NCBI GenBank assembly: GCA_028023455.1
Contig: JAQFVV010012506.1
Coordinates: 2,286,714 to 2,350,713 of the forward strand
Length of the DNA: 64,000 bases
Reading direction: 5' to 3'
DNA from: Epiperipatus broadwayi
Taxonomy: Eukaryota > Onychophora > Udeonychophora > Euonychophora > Peripatidae
The stretch's first letter is position 1. The number at the start of each line of letters is the position of its first letter. Positions 25,721-39,157 of the stretch are shown here, piece by piece. Under the pieces are notes generated by a model, which was given only the letters and a program-made list of their open reading frames with translations, did no database searches and was not told where the DNA came from. The position numbers and the translations under genes are program-made.

Positions 25721-27685
25721 AAAAATAAGCTTGCAAAACTTCAGAAAAGTAAATTATGTTGACAGCTACAGACTGAATAATGACACCATGGATTGGTTGA
25801 AATATAATTCTTTTGTTTTATCACTGGTTATTTTTTAAATATTTTTTTCTTATATTTTTCTTCAGGTATTAACAATATTTTTATTTTTTCGCTACATTTA
25901 ACCAATTTGAATCTAAAATTATTTAATTTTTAGCAGCTGAATTAAAAAAAATCTGTGTATTTTAGATTAATATTTTAACAATAGCAACTGACTGGAAATG
26001 AAACTGATGAATAATATTGTTCTCAGATTTAAGTAGTGGACCAATATAAAAATTAGACAAAGATTAAATATGTTGAAGGAATCAGTTAAAGCATTAAGGC
26101 AAGTATATATATTTAAAATTCAATCACGTAGAGCATTGCATACTTTCTCCAGTTTTATTATATAAATATTTCAAAATATTTTTATTTCAAGTTGTTACCA
26201 CCTTTTTTAAAGACTTTGTCTCTTGGGGCCAACATTTATTCTTATGCAGCATTTCATTTCTAAATTTCAAATTCACTACTAATTTATATATATAATACCC
26301 TTAAAATTTTGCTTACTAAAATGCAGAATAAAAGAGTCCGACTTTAAAACATGAGCATTTTATATTATTTTTTTCAATGACAAAAGATTGATGCGACCTG
26401 AAAATAGTATTTAATGATCCATTCCATTTTACATTTTTTTACTACAAAGAATTGTAATTTTACTTAACTAAGAGTTTGTTCAAATACATCAGCATCCCTG
26501 CAACAAAATGTTTTATTTTAAACATTTAAAATAAATATTTTAAAATAAAAATATTAACTCAATGAACTTATAATTATAGCTTATATAAAAATAAATGAAT
26601 ACTTTTGTATATTAATATAAAATATACATTTTAATTACCTATTGAAAATAATTATTATAAAATAATAATAATAGTTTTAAAATACATACAATCTAAAATT
26701 ATTTAACTGATCTAACAAGAATGGATATATAAGAACACACACGTATGATACAATAATGTACTATTTGTTAATATATATATATGTTTTGATTTCTTAATGC
26801 CTGCAATAACATAAGTTATAAATAAAAAAAATATAAAATAAATCTATTGGCACGAACTTTAATTTACACAATCTTTCTACAACCAAATATTAACTTAATT
26901 GCAACCACGATATATTTATTATATTGCTTATTAAACAAAAATATTAAAATTATTTTTTAAAAAACGAACAACATTATTTTATATTTTATTATATTTTTAA
27001 CAACCTCCTATAAATAATAACATCATTTGATCATTTCAAAATAACTGACAACCGATAAATCAAATACTTTTTTTTTTTAGGAATACAATAATTCCAATTT
27101 TGAATTTAATCATGGATGGTATAATATATATACACAATATAGTACTGTATTAATATTTATGCATTGATTAATTGCATCACACATTGATATGTAAAGTAAA
27201 TATATCATGTAGTATATTGATAAAGCATTAATAACATTACTCATTAAAAATATTTTTTTATTCACTACGTCAATCATTACATAAATTTTCTGGAACCAAT
27301 CAAATACAAAGCTTGAAAATAATTTAAAAAATTTGTCTTCTATAATTAACACAAGAACAATATTACAGGACTCTCATATGCATGTTTATGTTTCCAAGAA
27401 CCATTACTCTTTATCTTACTCTAGAGCCATGACCATAAACTTTGAATAATCAATAGATACCATATGGCATATTTCAAGCTTACAGTAGATAGCTCTAATG
27501 TAGAATAAAGATTATTGCTGTTAAAATGTAATAAAAACAAACTTTATTTTAATTTCAATTTTTTTTAAACATCATTAGCCAGAAAAATCTGAAAAATTAT
27601 ATCTAAGTATATCATTTTATTCTCTAGATATGTATTTATATTTTACATTTATTGCAATGTCTTTAAAACATTACTTTTTACATTT
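25721..27685. other. Very AT-rich stretch without recognised genes
   Basis: No gene recognised. The open frame at 27110-27352 on the minus strand has chance-like composition. Confidence 0.5.
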
Positions 27686-27693
27686 TGCAAATT

Positions 27694-28016
27694 GGTCGTG
27701 ATTGGCAGACTGTACTGTTGCCGCTAGAGGCGCTGTTTCTGTGTTTTCACACAGAACATACAGGGTAGTTTCTGATAGCAGACGACACATAAGCTAGATG
27801 TGTTTACGGCAATCAGCGCCACCTAGGTTCTTGGTAGCAGATGACACAAGCTGCCAGCCAGCTTGTGGAAGGTTCTTGTGCGTACGCATGGTGAACAGCG
27901 CCACCTATCGGCAGAAAAAGCGTCGTCTGCTTTTGAGGCCCCTACCCTGTATGTTCTGTGTGAAAACACAGAAACAGTGCCTCTAGCGGTGACAGTACAG
28001 TCTGCCAACCACGACC
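27694..28016. mobile_element. Non-autonomous hAT-type transposon (MITE)
   Basis: A 323-bp element with 75-bp terminal inverted repeats (27694-27768 and 27942-28016, starting GGTCGTGRTTGGCAGACTGT) that differ at only a few positions, flanked by a perfect 8-bp duplication TGCAAATT (27686-27693 and 28017-28024). It is far richer in GC than its surroundings. Eight-bp duplications point to the hAT (or P) superfamily; the ends do not look like the usual CAGNG type of the other two hAT elements here, so a different source transposase is implied. The interior has smaller repeats (GCGCCACCTA at 27818 and about 27898). Open frames across it on both strands are by-products of the inverted repeats, not genes. 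Confidence 0.92.
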
Positions 28017-28645
28017 TGCAAATTTTTTAAAATTAGAATCATTACATAATTCAACATCTTAAAAAAGTTATTTGAATAAAATTGAATATTGCTTAATACA
28101 AGCCTGATAAATTAACTTATTTAATATAAATCTAGATTTCATGTTTTATTACCTACTGAAAGATTTAATATTCTAAGAATATATTTCAAGTTATTAAATA
28201 TGAAATTAAAAAAAGAGATGGTCCTCATCCTCCCTACTTAACTAGGTATGTCTAAACTATGAAAAATATTTGAAATACACCTGTTCAGGATTGAATAATA
28301 ATTAAAACATTTATTAGCAGCAAAGTAATTTCATTTTTTATATCCCATTTAATTTTGGATAATAATTTATATTACTAGTATAAAAAAAGAAAAATATATC
28401 ATTTGTTTACTAGTAGCAAATAAGTTCACTTTTTTCAGTTTAATGGCACGAAAAAGAGAAGGAAAATACTATTTATTCATTAGCATCATCTCATTTTATT
28501 TTTTTTTATTAATTATAAAATTATTGATTACAGATCATCCATTATTTTAAATACTATATTCTTCCTCTCCCCTATATCTTATTTTATGTATTGATAACAT
28601 TATAAAACAAATAAATAAATTCACCTTTCATTGATCACTATATAA

Positions 28646-28775
28646 TGCTTATTTTATTTCTTATTCAATCTATCTAACAATGTCAAATTTTGTAGCTGAT
28701 AAAGTTGATCTGAAGAAGTCTGTTATTCAGTCAAAACTGTTAGATTGATCAAGTAAAAAGTAAAATAAGTATTAT
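28646..28775. repeat. Foldback with hammerhead-like core
   Basis: The left arm (28646-28683, TGCTTATTTTATTTCTTATT and on) is an imperfect reverse complement of the right arm (28738-28775, with TGTTAGATTGATCAAG). Between them lies the motif at 28710. No clear target-site duplication was found, so the limits are approximate. The layout matches the foldbacks at 41.8 and 59.3 kb. Confidence 0.55.
28710..28737 (+). ncRNA. Hammerhead-like core, copy 1
   Basis: CTGAAGA, then A, then GTCTG / loop TTATT / CAGTC, then AAAAC. The helix has four of five pairs (one U-U, restored if the ancestor was GACTG), and the GAAA box has decayed to AAAA. It lies in a foldback. Probably inactive now. Confidence 0.45.
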
Positions 28776-31283
28776 TAAAAGAAAGTAGATTTATTTGGTT
28801 ATTTTAAATGATGAACATAAAATTTTAGTTTTAATTTGTATATATGTAGCTTTCAGATTGGGTTTAGTTTTTAAAAAATCTAAATTGTGTTTTATAATAG
28901 TTACTATTATGCATGTTAATAAATAATTTTAAAATTCATTTCATTTTTAGATTCTAATGAGAAATAAAAAATATACTTGAGCTTTCAATTTATGTTGGTT
29001 CATTGCCTATTGGTTGTTTTAATTTTTTTAAAAAAACATTTATATATATATAAAAATTGAATATATTTTATTTTACTTAACAAAAATATCATTGAAATAA
29101 ACAAAAATATATTTTCAATGCAAAAACTTTCTGTAAAATTAAAATGTATTTTTTTCTTCCAAAACAACATAAAAAAGACTCCATTGCTCCCATATGAGTA
29201 GAGATTGATTATCAGAGTTTTATTTATTATCTGATTAGATCTGACATCTATTATAAAATATAAAAATAAAAATTTATTTTTGCATATAAACTGTAATCTG
29301 GGTGAAACATGAAGTAAACAATAAGTGTTACTAAAATAAAAATGGATCAGCTAGAGCATTTTAGTTAATAACTGGAATCAATGGTGATAAGGTTAACATA
29401 TTTAATTTAGAACTATAACATATTTTAACATATGTAAGTATCACTGCACTTTATGATGTAGTTCTAAAATTAGGATATTAAAATTAGTTGGGTTAAGACA
29501 TTGGCAAATAATAACAAACTATCATTGATGATGATGATCACATATTGCTAGATGATTATGATATTACATTTTATAGATATTGTACATACTTTTGATTTAA
29601 AAAACAAACAAAACTTAACACACACATGCATGTATATGATATATAAAATAATAGCAAAATACTAAATAAAAAATTACTATAAAAATAATGATCAAATCTT
29701 ATAACCATTATTTTTTAATAATAAATTGTTCATGCAATGATAAAAACTGTATAGTAAAGAAGAAACTTTGAGATTTTTTCACTTTTTCTATTACATCTGC
29801 TGCCTGTGTCCCAACTAGTTTTAGCCCAATGATAAAATTGCACACTTGAGAACTGGTAGTTCCTTGATTGATTCTCAGTGAAGTCAAAGAAAATCTCACT
29901 TTGGTTAATTAAATGAAACTGGTGTGAACAATCTGTCTCTTTGTTTTCCAAATGATACATGATCTTTTAAATATCATTAACTATATAATTATATTATTTC
30001 TAATGATAATGAATAACATATCAATGCAAGGATGGCATTTCTTTCCAATTCCTTCTAGATACCATCTAATCGATAACTGTAATCGATGGCTGTAATCATT
30101 ATATTAGTCATTACATTACATTAATTCCATTATATATAATTTCACAATCTGATTAACAATTTGCATATCACAAAATGCTCTTGACTGATATTTTACCAGG
30201 AAGGCTATCAATTCTATATTTAACTAACTCAGATGTTAAGAAATAGTTAGTTACATAAGAATTCACTAATTATATGAATGAAAATAGCAATGAAAAAAGG
30301 GTGATAAAAATAATTTTTATCAGAAACAGCATCTAATTTTTGAGCGAGAGATATTCTTGGTCACTCATTGCCTATCATTTATTTTTCTTTGAGCATCAAT
30401 ATTTTTAGCACTTTGTACTTACTGTCTCATGAATTAGACTATTTCATAATATGTTCTAAGTTAAGACAACTTCAATATGGTTAAGTTACATTGCATTTAA
30501 CGTTGTAATGATGGTCTGTTTAACCAAATCTAGAGCTGAAAACTTTTAGAATAATGTTATACATTGTAATCATTTTAATATTTTTGAAATATGTATATTT
30601 TTTGCTAGTTTATTTTAATTATTTATTTTATGCTATATATACATGAAATGCTACAGAGCGATAATAAAATATTGTTTATCAAAAAAATACTATTGATTTT
30701 TCTTCGGTACTAATATATATATACGGCATTTTACATATTTAAATAAAAAGAACTTAATCCATAGTTAGTTTAGTTTCCTGCCTGTGAATATACAATTCAT
30801 TCTGATTTCATTGATATTCAAGAATTGTCCGATTGTGAATTTATTAAAGTATAAAATATTAAATTCTTTTGCAGTATGAAATTCCTTCTGAATGTAATTT
30901 TCTTTTCTTCATAATAACTCATTTTGTCAAACCAATCAGCGTTTAATTTTACTGAGTGTGAAAAATACGATGTCATCATTAGTTTTACAATTTTATTTTT
31001 ACAATATACATTTTATTAAGGTAACTTTTTCTCTTATTAGCTGATTACTATAATTTTTAGTATTAATATTGATTGATAACTGAAAAAAGGTTGATCATTA
31101 TTATAGAATCGATCAAACAAATAAAATTTTAAAAATCTCTGATTAGATTTTTAAATTTTACTTTTATAGATTTATAAATAATTACAGGTTTAATTTGTTT
31201 CTGCTTTTACATTCATGTTTGTGCTGTATATATATATTTATGAATATTATAAAAGCAAGGTAAAAGTAAAAACGCCCTTTGTG
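28776..31283. other. AT-rich stretch without recognised genes
   Basis: No gene recognised. Overlapping minus-strand frames of 63 and 76 codons at 29708-29960 show no known motif. Confidence 0.45.
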
Positions 31284-31352
31284 ATTTAATGCACTGGTAG
31301 AATATGGATTCTAGAACTCAAACTTCATGGATCATAGCTCCAGTGCTACCAC
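31284..31352 (-). repeat. tRNA-like SINE fragment (uncertain)
   Basis: On the minus strand TGGTAGCACTGGAGCTATGA is followed by GTTTGAGTTCTAGAATCC, the order and rough spacing of Pol III A and B boxes. A less AT-rich patch. No tail or duplication found. Confidence 0.35.
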
Positions 31353-31718
31353 AAAATTTAAACTTCTTATGATTTCCTGAGCTATGGACCAATCTATTGT
31401 TATAATGTAAAAATGAATAGTCTGTAGATTTATTTTCTTTATAAATGACATACAAAACAAATAACAATAACATTGGTAGTAATACACCATTTTTTCATAA
31501 AAGTCCTGAAGGAGGTTTGATTATTGGCTGAAATATTTTGCTTTGCTTATGGTTTAAATTTAAGTTTATTTTGTTAATTTATCACTCTGTTTTTGTGATT
31601 CCTTAGTAAATGTTTTTATTATAATTTGATTTTAAAATGTCAAATTTTCTGCCCTCATAACTCTGACATCATTCACTTCAGATAAATACATTAATGATTA
31701 TTACTAATTATTTATCAG

Positions 31719-32004
31719 TCCTAGCTCAGATGTAAACTTTAAACCTCAGTTAAAAACTAATATATTAATTTTAATTAAACATAAATGCATGGAATAATTC
31801 ATTTTCATCTATTGTTTTTTTTTCATGTGTAATATTTTTTTAGATTTATTCTAACTTTCCACTCCATTAAACATTCTTAGAACATTTTATAATTCCATTT
31901 GAACAAATAAATGCCCTCTAGGATGCATTTCTTGCTGAACTGGCACTCTTCAGTTGTTATATTAATGTTTAACTGAGATTTTAAGTTCACATCTGAGCTA
32001 GATA
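31719..32004. repeat. Inverted repeat pair, about 285 bp overall
   Basis: The left arm 31719-31774 (CTAGCTCAGATGTAAACTTT and on, CCTCAGTTAAAAACTAATAT) pairs imperfectly with the right arm 31957-32004 (ATTAATGTTTAACTGAGA ... CATCTGAGCTAG). It may be an old MITE. No clean target duplication. Confidence 0.5.
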
Positions 32005-33171
32005 TGATATAATAATCAATAGTCTAATAAATGATTAGTAGGAATCGATTACTGAATTGATCTGAAATAGATATCAAAGTTGTGAGTGCTTGAATATTTT
32101 TGTCACTTAATAATAATTTGATATTGACAAATATTGAACAAATGGTGAAAACATGTGCAAGGAATTGTGACCTGTGCCAACTGGAGAATATTAGTCCAAA
32201 CATACAATACATTTTGTGGATCATTTATTTTTTAAAGATATCTTTATTCATGTGCTTCAAGAATATATAGTATAATGGATGTTGTAAATATTTGTGTAAA
32301 GAATAAGTATGTTTAAATGTGTTTAAAATTTCATTGTGGTGTGGTTTAGCACAAGCAAAAAATGGTAGGCTTGAGATGTAAAGATATTAAAATTGAACTC
32401 AATTTAGCATACTGAGGATCACATGACTTCCTGAACAACTATTTTTATTTAATGCTTTTTTTAACATGTTAATATCAATTATAAAATGACAGTGAGAACA
32501 TAATAGTTATTTTATAAAAGCAATATGAATTCTGTTTATTTATTTTTCTTTGTAATTATAGTAAGATTAAATTTTCAATAAAAGATTTGAATAATACTGC
32601 TATTGATATTTTTAATAACCACATGTAAAATATATTTCAATCTCTGAAGCTATAGTTTTTAGCATTTTAAAGATAGCATAACCTTGTAGATATTTGAGAA
32701 TGAACATTATACATTTTAAATAATTTTATAAATATTTAATAAGTAATATTGTTGGACACTATTTTTTATTGTTGACATAGCTCATAACTATTATAGTTAT
32801 AAATTTAAAGCAATATAAGTTTAAACAAATTAATGTTTGCTTAAGCAAGAGTTAAATTCTTTTTTATATCATATCTAATGCTTATGAAAATGCTTGTTAA
32901 ATAATTTTGCCTATAAATTAAAAGCCTTTAATTAAGCAATAAATAATACTATTTATTATAAGAACAGTTTTCTTTATCTTACTCTAACATTATCAAATGA
33001 ATATGGAAAAACTGGGAAAGGTGCATAGTGTTATTATAGGAACTACCAACATTTATAATAAGCAATAATTTGTTGTTAGTTTTGCCACCATATAGCAAAA
33101 ATCTTTAGTATCACTTGTTCATTATGTATTAGAAAACAACAATCTCAATAAAATAGTACCACATTCTCCAT
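32005..33171. other. AT-rich stretch without recognised genes
   Basis: No gene recognised; the 66-codon minus frame at 32024-32224 shows no motif. Confidence 0.45.
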
Positions 33172-33925
33172 ACAGTATACTGCCCAGTACATAAAATCTC
33201 TAGTACTTATTCATCCAATATCCTCAGACTAGTTTCTATCTTGTGGTATTCATCATTGAGGAATCCTGAATCTGAAAGTACTGCACTTAAATCTTAGTAT
33301 TTAATGCAACCCTCCAATATCCACCATACAATTAAATTCTCCTGACTGTGGTTTGTAAAACCTGATGACAGCAAAATGTATAGATACTGAACTGGATTCA
33401 GATCTATATTACTATACAAGCAAATGATGTTGGATTGAAAACATTATTGGTTTTTTATCATGGGCTCATAGCTTTATAGACAACTAAATACGTAAAAGGT
33501 AGCTACTGGATAGTTGCAGTAAATCATAAGATCTAGGTGCAATGATCCAAGGTTTCTCATTTATGAAAGATATAAGCTAGAAATTAGTCTGGGATATTGG
33601 ATGAGTAGACACTAGTTAGAAATTTTATGTTGCATTCATTGATTATTAAGGCTTGCACTAGGTGGCACTACTCCATGGATAATAAGGGGGGTTTAGATAT
33701 AAAGGTTATAGAGTTGACAAAGATTATGTTGTGGAAATGGGATAGAGCAGATTATGGGTAAATTTAGAGTGGGGAATGTAAAATAAAGTGGCTAATAGGT
33801 TTATCTGGTTATAATTGCTGAGATATTCTTGACTTCGTTTAAGAAGAAGCTATAATACATCATCATCATACATTACTGCTTTAACAGCTTGCATAAGCAT
33901 ATCAAATAGTGATCATTATAATAAT
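33172..33925. repeat. R1 family, copy c, interrupted by a LINE tail
   Basis: Aligns with the R1 copies at 14.3-16.5 kb: CCAATATCCTCAGACTAGTT at the left, the core GATACTGAACTGGATTCAGA at about 33383, and the right end GGCTTGCACTAGGTGGCACT at about 33650. The expected continuation of R1 (a stretch with GCTTGCATAAGCATA and TAGTGATCAT) resumes at about 33874, so the LINE fragment at 33679-33873 was inserted into it. Confidence 0.65.
33679..33873 (+). mobile_element. 5'-truncated LINE 3' end, copy 1
   Basis: This stretch of about 195 bp matches, in reverse orientation, 48075-48270: the last codons of the LINE protein (IELTKIMLWKWDRAD-like region), the stop region and the 3' untranslated end up to a short (ATC)n tail (TACATCATCATCATACATT). 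It is a dead-on-arrival insertion in repeat R1. Identity with the second copy is high. Confidence 0.8.
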
Positions 33926-36900
33926 CTCAATATTAAGCAAGTATATATATATATTGTAATGCTTTTGTCCATCTGACTTGGTCTCTGTATGCAATAAACT
34001 GCATGAGTTGATTCAAGTTATGAAAAAGAATAATGTTTCACTGTTATTTCTAAAAACATAACTATATTTCCTGATAAACTCTACTTAGGAATTGTTATGA
34101 TTACAATTGCCAGCCGAATCAGTTTTTAATTTATAAAAGAGGGCACCAGAGTTGTTAGGCTCACTGATTCTGCATCAAACATACCATAACTTAACAGAAA
34201 ATAAAGTAAACGATCGGGATTTTGATTTCCCATTACTTAGTTATAATTTAGAGAATTATATATCTGGGGTTTAATTGCTAAGTGTTAGCAAAGGTAAATT
34301 ATCTGTTATAATAAACTAACACTTCTAAATTTAATAATAAACATTAATAATGTACAATGAAAAAGTTGATGAAAGCAAATATTTTATTTTACTTAACTTA
34401 AAATATTTTTAAGATAAATAATTAAATAAAATTGGAGAGATTACACATGTTAATCTAGATATTAAATCAATTACTTAAAAAATAATTAACCAATTAAGGT
34501 TCTTAGATAAATAAAATTCTCTTGAATAATAAAATTTAATGTCTCTATCAGGATTATATTATAAGCTTATAGGGAGAATTGTTTGCAAACTTTAAGTCAC
34601 AATCAGGGTATGAAGAATTTTAGCTTAACAGTAAGTTTATGTAGGTTATGGGTTACCATGCATGTTTTTTTCTGAAGTAGAAGGAGCTCATGGACATCAT
34701 TTATAAGTTGACCTTGGTCTAGTCACAAAAGCTTTTCTGGTGTCCGTCTTCAGAACAATGTCAGCAAAAGCCTCGGTCCACTTTGACATGCAGAATTATT
34801 TCAGGGTAGAGTGGTCCTGGATATATTTTTATTATCCAGGACCAACCAAAAGAAAAAAACAGACAAGACACTGATCAAACTGGTCTTCCCTTTTTATAGT
34901 CGAGGTCCAATTTTCAGACTTCTGTGCATACTTTTTGCTTTTCTTAAAAATACACATTGATAAACTTGTGCATTCTTTTGTATTTTTCAATTACTAAGTT
35001 CTTCTTTTCATAAAGTCTTTCTGCCATCTTTAATTAACCAAAAATATTTTTTAGCTTATCTGGATTAGTAATTTGTGTGTCTTTTGGTTTTTTCCAATTT
35101 TTACTTTTATTTTTAATTAGATAAAAAAATATGAATGAAAATGTAACTTTCATTGTTCATTTTAAAAAAAATTATACAAACTAAAAAAAATTAATTGTGT
35201 CTTTTTAACCCTTTCAAAGATTATTATTTAATTGGCCAAATGAGTTAAAAATCAAAACTTTTAATTGGCCAACTCACAACTTTAACAAAATCTATTGTTA
35301 AATAGATTCACTTTTAATAATATAAATACATTAGTTTCATTTGTAAAAAGTATATTACTAAATTGTCAGATTACGAAAGTAAACGAAAGTCTTTTCAAAA
35401 ATAAAATTTGATTTATAATTTAAAAAATATTCAATTGCAGTGAAATAAAAGTAACCGCTATTCAACCAACCAAAAAAGATTGCGTCAGCAATCTTTTTTT
35501 TTTCACTTTAACGTTATGATAAATATTATGTAGCTATAAATAAATAATTCTTGGTAATATCTTAACTATTTTTTTAAAATAATTTGATTTTTAGTATTAT
35601 TTTATCAATAATAATTTGTAATTCAATTCAAATATTGTTTAAAATGTTGTAAACATTCGTTTATCATTTTCGTAATAAAAATCAAAACGAACGTAACTTT
35701 TTACTTTTTGGCAGCCATTTCCCTTTTTGACAGAAGTTGTACAGCCAATAAGATTCAAGAGAAGGTGGTGAGGAGGCAGTGCTTTGGTTTTGTTTGACAT
35801 ATATGGTCATTTTTATTGATTTTTTTACTTGTAAAATAATTCTGAAGAGGGCACCATCTTACAGAACTTTTGATTTTCTTTCGAATGACGTATAATATGT
35901 ATACGTGGGATAAAAAGTAGCCGATTTAGAGTGACATCAAATCTACTTGTTTTTTTATGAGTCAGGCAGTTGAAAGATTTTAATAAGATCACTAACTTTA
36001 CTTTTTTCTTTAGCTTTTACCCAAATGCCAATATATTTATATCATATGTAAATAAATGGTACAATATATATATGCACTTAGTAATAAAAATAATCCAAAA
36101 GATAACTATATATATTTATACTTTAATGATTAAACAACTCATTAAACTTTATAATAAATCTTTATATTTAAGATAGTACAATAAAGTGTATTGTGGTAGA
36201 GGAGGAAGGATAGAAAGGCTAATGACAAAGTATCACATGTGAAGAACAAGTTGTAGTTCATATTTTTCAAGTGAGTGGTAAAGTAATAATAGACTTCAAA
36301 ATAAAGTATTTAATAGCAAACAGCTTTCATGGGAGAGGCAGATCACATTTGCATCATAAAGTTTATATCAAATATATTTTAAAGAAATGCAATATTATTT
36401 GCTTTTATTAGAATATGACTGATGGTAAAATACAATGAAAAGTTATAATTAGATAAAGCTAGAAATCTTTTAGAAAAAAGTTTGCTGCAAAAAATATGAA
36501 AAAAAAACAGCATTACTGGATGTGGATGTTGTATAACTTTGAAACCAACATATGATATATATATATGGTATCATGCATTGGGTTGTATAATCATTACAAA
36601 ACTCATATTTTATTTTTTTTTCTATATTTTTTTTCTGAAATCAGGGTGAGTTATGAGTTTTTGATAATCCAAGGAATTGTGTTACATTCCACCTGCATTC
36701 ATATGATAAAGTTTATATATATGTGTGTGTTTAAGGGTAACTGACAACCTCACAAAAACAGCCTATATTAATCCACCACTAAGCCAAGCCCATTCAAAAC
36801 ATAAGCTTAATTAATAAGTCATTGAATATATGCTGTCTTTTCTTTTTAATCATATCTATACACACGGATGAATGTTTAGTTTGTTAAATATCAAAGTAAA

Positions 36901-37300
36901 TAAATGTCACAATAAACTAATTTTCCTTACTTAATAAAAAAAATAAAAACCCATTTAATGAAAGGAAATAGAATTAAACACTTTAAAGAAATTGTTTAAA
37001 TATATATTGTAACGATATATAAATATGTCGTTACATTAATTTAAAATAAAAACTTAAAAGTTCGCAAATAAGAGTAAAAAACTAAACGCTAAAATTAAAA
37101 ATGTTTGTTATACGTATATACATTCGCACAGATGCTAAACTTTAAAAATATTTTTTTCATAAACAAAAAAAAAAAAGTATTTGAACGTATTTTTTTAAAT
37201 AAAAAAATACAAGATTGAAATATAAAAATATTTTAATAAAAAAATAACGTAAGTTAAAGTAAAAACAGGTATTAATTAATTCCTGTAATCTGTAAATGGA
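33926..37300. other. AT-rich stretch without recognised genes
   Basis: No gene is certain. A less AT-rich patch at 34138-34240 contains GGGATTTTGATTTCCC, reminiscent of a decayed Pol III B box, and may be an old SINE. The stretch 34700-34900 contains the hairpin at 34812. The patch 35700-35800 (AAGGTGGTGAGGAGGCAGTG) has lower AT content but no recognised coding. Open frames near 35970 have chance composition. Confidence 0.4.
34812..34844. repeat. Perfect 12-bp-stem hairpin
   Basis: TGGTCCTGGATA (34812-34823) and TATCCAGGACCA (34833-34844) are exact reverse complements with a 9-nt A/T loop. A GC-containing perfect stem is unlikely by chance in this background. No T-run suggests a terminator; it may be a remnant of a small inverted element. 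Confidence 0.6.
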
Positions 37301-37646
37301 AATGATTGTTTATTAATTATCTAAAAGCTGTGTAATTAAAAAGTCAGATGAAAAGTTAGATAAGAGAAGAAAGAAATTTTAGCTTGACCAATGGAAGCAC
37401 TAAGCCTTGGCTCGGACCCTAACGAAAGTGATAGACTAGTGACGTTTTGTTCATTGAATCCTTGTGGATAATATAAAAAGGGAAATACAGTTTTTTTCGG
37501 ACAGTTCCAGCGTTGTGTGTTTGAGAGATGTGGTATGACGCACATACCACACTCTCTCAATTTTTTGTTTGTTTTAAAAAAATATATAAAATGAAAAGAC
37601 TGTGATACAAGAATGGAACCAGCTATTGCCATCTCCAGAACATTAC

Positions 37647-37701
37647 CTTCCAACGGAGGCATCGCGGGAATTGAAAGCATAGGCCTGGACTCTTCTACCA
37701 T
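37647..37701 (-). CDS. Candidate first coding exon of an unidentified host gene
   Basis: On the minus strand an ATG at 37701 starts MVEESRPMLSIPAMPPLE, after which the sequence reads GAAG|GTAATG, a plausible splice donor at 37646. The composition (Pro, Met, Glu, few Lys/Asn/Ile) is unlike the chance frames of this window, and the surrounding 37.35-38.5 kb are less AT-rich, as around a promoter or first exon. The frame remains open for another 100 codons past the donor to 37336, with less protein-like sequence. I do not recognise the protein, and no second exon was found in the window. It could be chance. Confidence 0.3.
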
Positions 37702-39157
37702 AAGCTATATGAAATGAACAATTGTTAAAATCAATTAAGAACTTTCGTCAAGTTTTACAAATTGATAAACAAGCCAACTGAAATGTTAAAACGGACTCTT
37801 ATCTGACTTTTGTAAGTTTTTAAATCAAATTAATAATGTTTAATTTTATATGTTTTCCGATTGATAAACATCATTTCCATTTTTTTTTTTTTTTTTATTG
37901 TAAAGATTATTTAAATGTATGAAATTTAAGTTGTTTATAGACGCTTGCATGGATTCGTTTGCGGTTAATTATATTTTGGTTTTCATATTTGATCAAAATA
38001 TATAGACATTCGATAAATAATGATACCTTACGGTGAGTATCTAAAATGTATTTATTCGGATGTCTTTTAAGTTATTGGTGACAATGCAAGTATCTTATGG
38101 TGAATACTATTGGGTTACTTATAAGTTTCCCTCTGCGATTGTCGGTATCAATAATTTTGTATTTTGATCGTTTATTGTTATTTTGAAATGTTTTTGACCG
38201 TGGAATCTATGTAATAGATCTATACCCAACATTTTTAAACAAATCTGTGCGAACGTATTTAAATGTTAAAATTAAGTCGGGCGTGAATGGCTATATAGTT
38301 TTATTAAAGTTGTATTAAGGGAGGGTAATCTTAGGTTATTCATTTCGTAGTTGAATTGGTTCAATGGATTGGATATATTTGTGTAATTAGTAGATGTAGT
38401 ATGAGGTCCGCTATGGGCAGGATTATAGATATACGCCACACACCCTCTGTTTGCCTATGGATGGGTTTGTAAGTCGGCAGAAGACCGCAGTCCATTCCTA
38501 TGGAGTTTTTTGTTTATTGTTCTACTTGCCAACAGATGTCACATTCCTGTTGGTGGAGAGTTAATGTCTTCTCTATTTCTACTTATTGTTCAGATGTACA
38601 TTCCTGACAATATAGTATTTTGTGTTGTCGTATCATGCTACATTGAATACATGAATGTATCAGATGGATTGGCGCCAATTTGGTTGCGAAATTTGTTGCC
38701 TAAGGTTAAATCAGGGAAGAATATTTTCTTTTCAAATGCAGATCTATGTAGTCTATTCATACTTGACTATCTAAATAATAATTAAACTCATTGAAACTTA
38801 GTTAAATGTAAAATTAAAACCTAATATAAAAATCTAAAATGTTAACTTATTCCTCAAAATTTAAATATTATTTTATATGTGCGTAAATAAATATTTTTAT
38901 ATGTTAATTTCTGGCAGTGGCTTTTACTCTTTGATATTTAAGATATAAATTAAGATATAGATTTTTATCTCTGCGTCTCCACTGAGCTAGTGACTTGGGC
39001 TAACGATCGGAATATTTAAATAAAGTGGAATCTTAACAGCACGTATCTGCCTACTTTATAAATTTTTCTAGGCTCAAATGCCTAGATGGCGCCCTTGTAG
39101 TGCAGATATTGTTTTTGCGGTTAGATTCGATCTCCACTTTCATTCCGATTGGTACAA
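37702..39157. other. Less AT-rich region, possible promoter or unique host sequence
   Basis: Lower AT content than most of the window, with patches at about 38390-38600 and 39060-39130. A 91-codon plus frame at 38510-38785 (from MFIVLLANRCHIPVGGELMS) is mostly hydrophobic at its start but matches nothing I know. If the candidate exon at 37647-37701 is real, its promoter would lie just upstream in this region (above 37701). Confidence 0.3.

Noticed and set aside
27798-28008. Two overlapping open frames on opposite strands rich in Cys and Arg
   Set aside because: They lie across the inverted repeats of the hAT-type MITE; being open on both strands follows from the palindromic GC-rich sequence.
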